Positions 63,041 to 64,000 of a stretch of 64,000 nucleotides of DNA are shown here, piece after piece. Origin of the DNA: CAUZIR01 sp034421295 (lineage in GTDB: Bacteria > Chloroflexota > Dehalococcoidia > Lucifugimonadales > UBA2962); the NCBI GenBank assembly GCA_034421295.1, contig DAOUKM010000003.1, forward strand, positions 124,001-188,000, given 5' to 3'. Made by a program: the position numbers and the translations under genes. The notes beneath the pieces are model-generated. The model ran no database searches. It worked only from the letters and a program-made list of their open reading frames with translations, and was not told where the DNA came from. Each line of letters starts with the position of its first letter. Position 1 is the first letter of the stretch.

Positions 63041-63683
63041 CGATCATACCTCCGCACACTAGCGAGTCCGAGACGACCCGCGCTGCCCTTGAGCACTTCG
63101 TAATTCGACCTTTCGGAGAGAGTATCCTCCTAATCAGCCTGCATCAGGGTAGCATCCAAGAGGCGGGTGCACCGAGAAGCCGACTCCTGCGGGAAGGAGC
63201 CGACAGTGAAGGCCCTGCGTACATTCGTACCGATGGAGTCGATCTCCCTCGGCCTGGCGTTCGGGAAGATCGCCTTTCGGCCGGTGTTCCCTGTGCCCGC
63301 GTGGGGGGGTGAGCATCCCCGAATCGGCGGCTGCATCGTAGACCCGCCGACATGCCGGCAAGGTCGAGCGACTCTGCCAGGCCAATCCCGTATTGCATCC
63401 GGATGGTCCTGGGTGTCGAACTGAGGGGTTGTCGTTCGAGTCGCAGACCCCGAATGGCCGACCCACTCTTGAGTATCCTGCGTCTCGCTCCTGCGCCCGG
63501 TACAGGCCTCGGTCACTGACGGCGGGCCACAGGTGATCGCGCAAGGAACTTTTCAGCGCCTGATCTCAATTTGGTATCGGAGCTCATGGCGCCGGTAGCA
63601 GACCGGCGGAGAGGAAGAATTCCACGGGGCGGGGGCTGACTATCGTCCGGCACAGGAACGCGGGGGACGGCCTCTGGGATCGG
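63041..63683. other. intergenic region, no gene recognised
   Basis: About 640 bases upstream of the pentapeptide gene and downstream of the binding-protein gene, all minus. Several overlapping open frames exist by base composition only. No motif seen. Confidence 0.4.
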
Positions 63684-64000
63684 CTAGAAGGTCGTGGCGT
63701 CCTTGCCCACCCACTTGAGAATCAGGTCGTTCAGAAAGCCGTCCGCCTTCATCGCCGCGAGGGCCGCGTTGAGCTTATCCCGCAGGTCCCCGCTACTCTC
63801 GCGCACACCCATGCCGATGCCTTCATCCAGCGGCACCGATGGCCCGACGATGGCCAGGAGCCCCTCGTATTGGGCGAGCTTTTCCACTGCGTAGGCGTGG
63901 TCGACCAGGCTCGCGTCAATCTCGCCGTTCAGAAGCGCTTCCAGGCGGTCGTCTTCGCTGTCGAACTCGACGTAAGGGATGCCCTGTTCCGTGAAGTAGT
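63684..64000 (-). CDS. family-3 solute-binding protein, N-terminal part beyond the window
   Basis: The last 104 codons of an extracytoplasmic binding protein. Marks: GIPYVEFDSEDDRLEALLNG, IDASLVDHAYAVEKLAQ, then GIGMGVRESSGDLRDKLNAALAAMKADGFLNDLILKWVG, the usual end of SBP_bac_3 proteins (amino-acid/ectoine binding). The rest lies outside. It is not related by position to the Aap operon. Confidence 0.88.
   Translation of the reverse strand, partial: YFTEQGIPYVEFDSEDDRLEALLNGEIDASLVDHAYAVEKLAQYEGLLAIVGPSVPLDEGIGMGVRESSGDLRDKLNAALAAMKADGFLNDLILKWVGKDATTF

Overview
The window is a 64 kb stretch of GC-rich bacterial chromosome packed with chromosomal-type genes. It contains several apparent lipoproteins, an OmpR-type two-component system, an Rsb-type partner-switch module, two FtsX/MMPL-type exporter loci and an Aap-type amino-acid importer. 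Frequent ATA (Ile) and AGG (Arg) codons despite high GC, plus the gene mix (DUF2236 oxygenase, MMPL exporters, Rieske oxygenase, P450s), fit an uncultured Chloroflexota-like (e.g. SAR202/Dehalococcoidia-type) bacterium. That assignment is an inference of low to moderate confidence, since no rRNA or tRNA was found.

Layout. 0-6 kb: a minus-strand set of CMD-family protein, ABC exporter ATPase, double-FtsX permease, response regulator and (truncated by the window edge) histidine kinase. 6-14.6 kb: an accessory region with a decayed brnT toxin beside an intact brnA antitoxin, a secreted trypsin-like protease with a recent internal duplication, a relic of a phage-type PAPS-reductase-like gene, a large membrane-anchored HExxH metallopeptidase with novel 34-residue repeats, and a 3'-truncated DUF429 gene. 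14.6-18.1 kb: pncB, a RidA-like gene, a small unknown gene and thiL. 18.3-22.8 kb: a complete general amino-acid ABC importer (SBP, two permeases, ATPase). 23-26.4 kb: DUF2236 oxygenase and MMPL exporter. 27-30.9 kb: a circularly permuted ATP-grasp gene, an ammonium transporter and an alpha-E gene in one run. 30.9-36.5 kb: a signalling operon of STAS, receiver-SpoIIE phosphatase, RsbW-like kinase, LivK-like binding lipoprotein and TorS-like histidine kinase. 37.4-46.9 kb: a GPP34 protein, an acyl-activating/ACP/acyltransferase fusion, an MBL hydrolase, a frameshifted DUF4389 gene, a DCC-family protein, a beta-carbonic anhydrase, a class III aminotransferase, an FMN reductase, a cNMP-binding protein and a DNA-binding regulator. 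47.6-50.4 kb: a response regulator, GAF-GAF histidine kinase, response regulator set.

51-60.7 kb looks like a lipid or terpenoid modification locus: an RND/MMPL exporter, an ERG6-like methyltransferase, two tandem paralogues of an unusual GPP34-cytochrome P450 fusion, a decayed exporter fragment between them, and a KshA/DAF-36-like Rieske oxygenase. The joint role in modifying an isoprenoid or sterol-like lipid is inferred from family membership and adjacency.

61-64 kb holds the most striking single gene: a thioredoxin/TlpA-like lipoprotein whose redox motif reads W-TGA-P-T-C in an otherwise open frame, followed 10 nt later by a perfect 7-bp stem with a GTT loop. This fits a selenocysteine (UxxC) protein with a bacterial SECIS element. 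It is followed by two small lipoproteins and the end of a family-3 solute-binding protein.

The two candidates for previously undescribed biology are the selenocysteine TlpA-like lipoprotein and the GPP34-P450 fusion pair in the ERG6/Rieske/RND locus.
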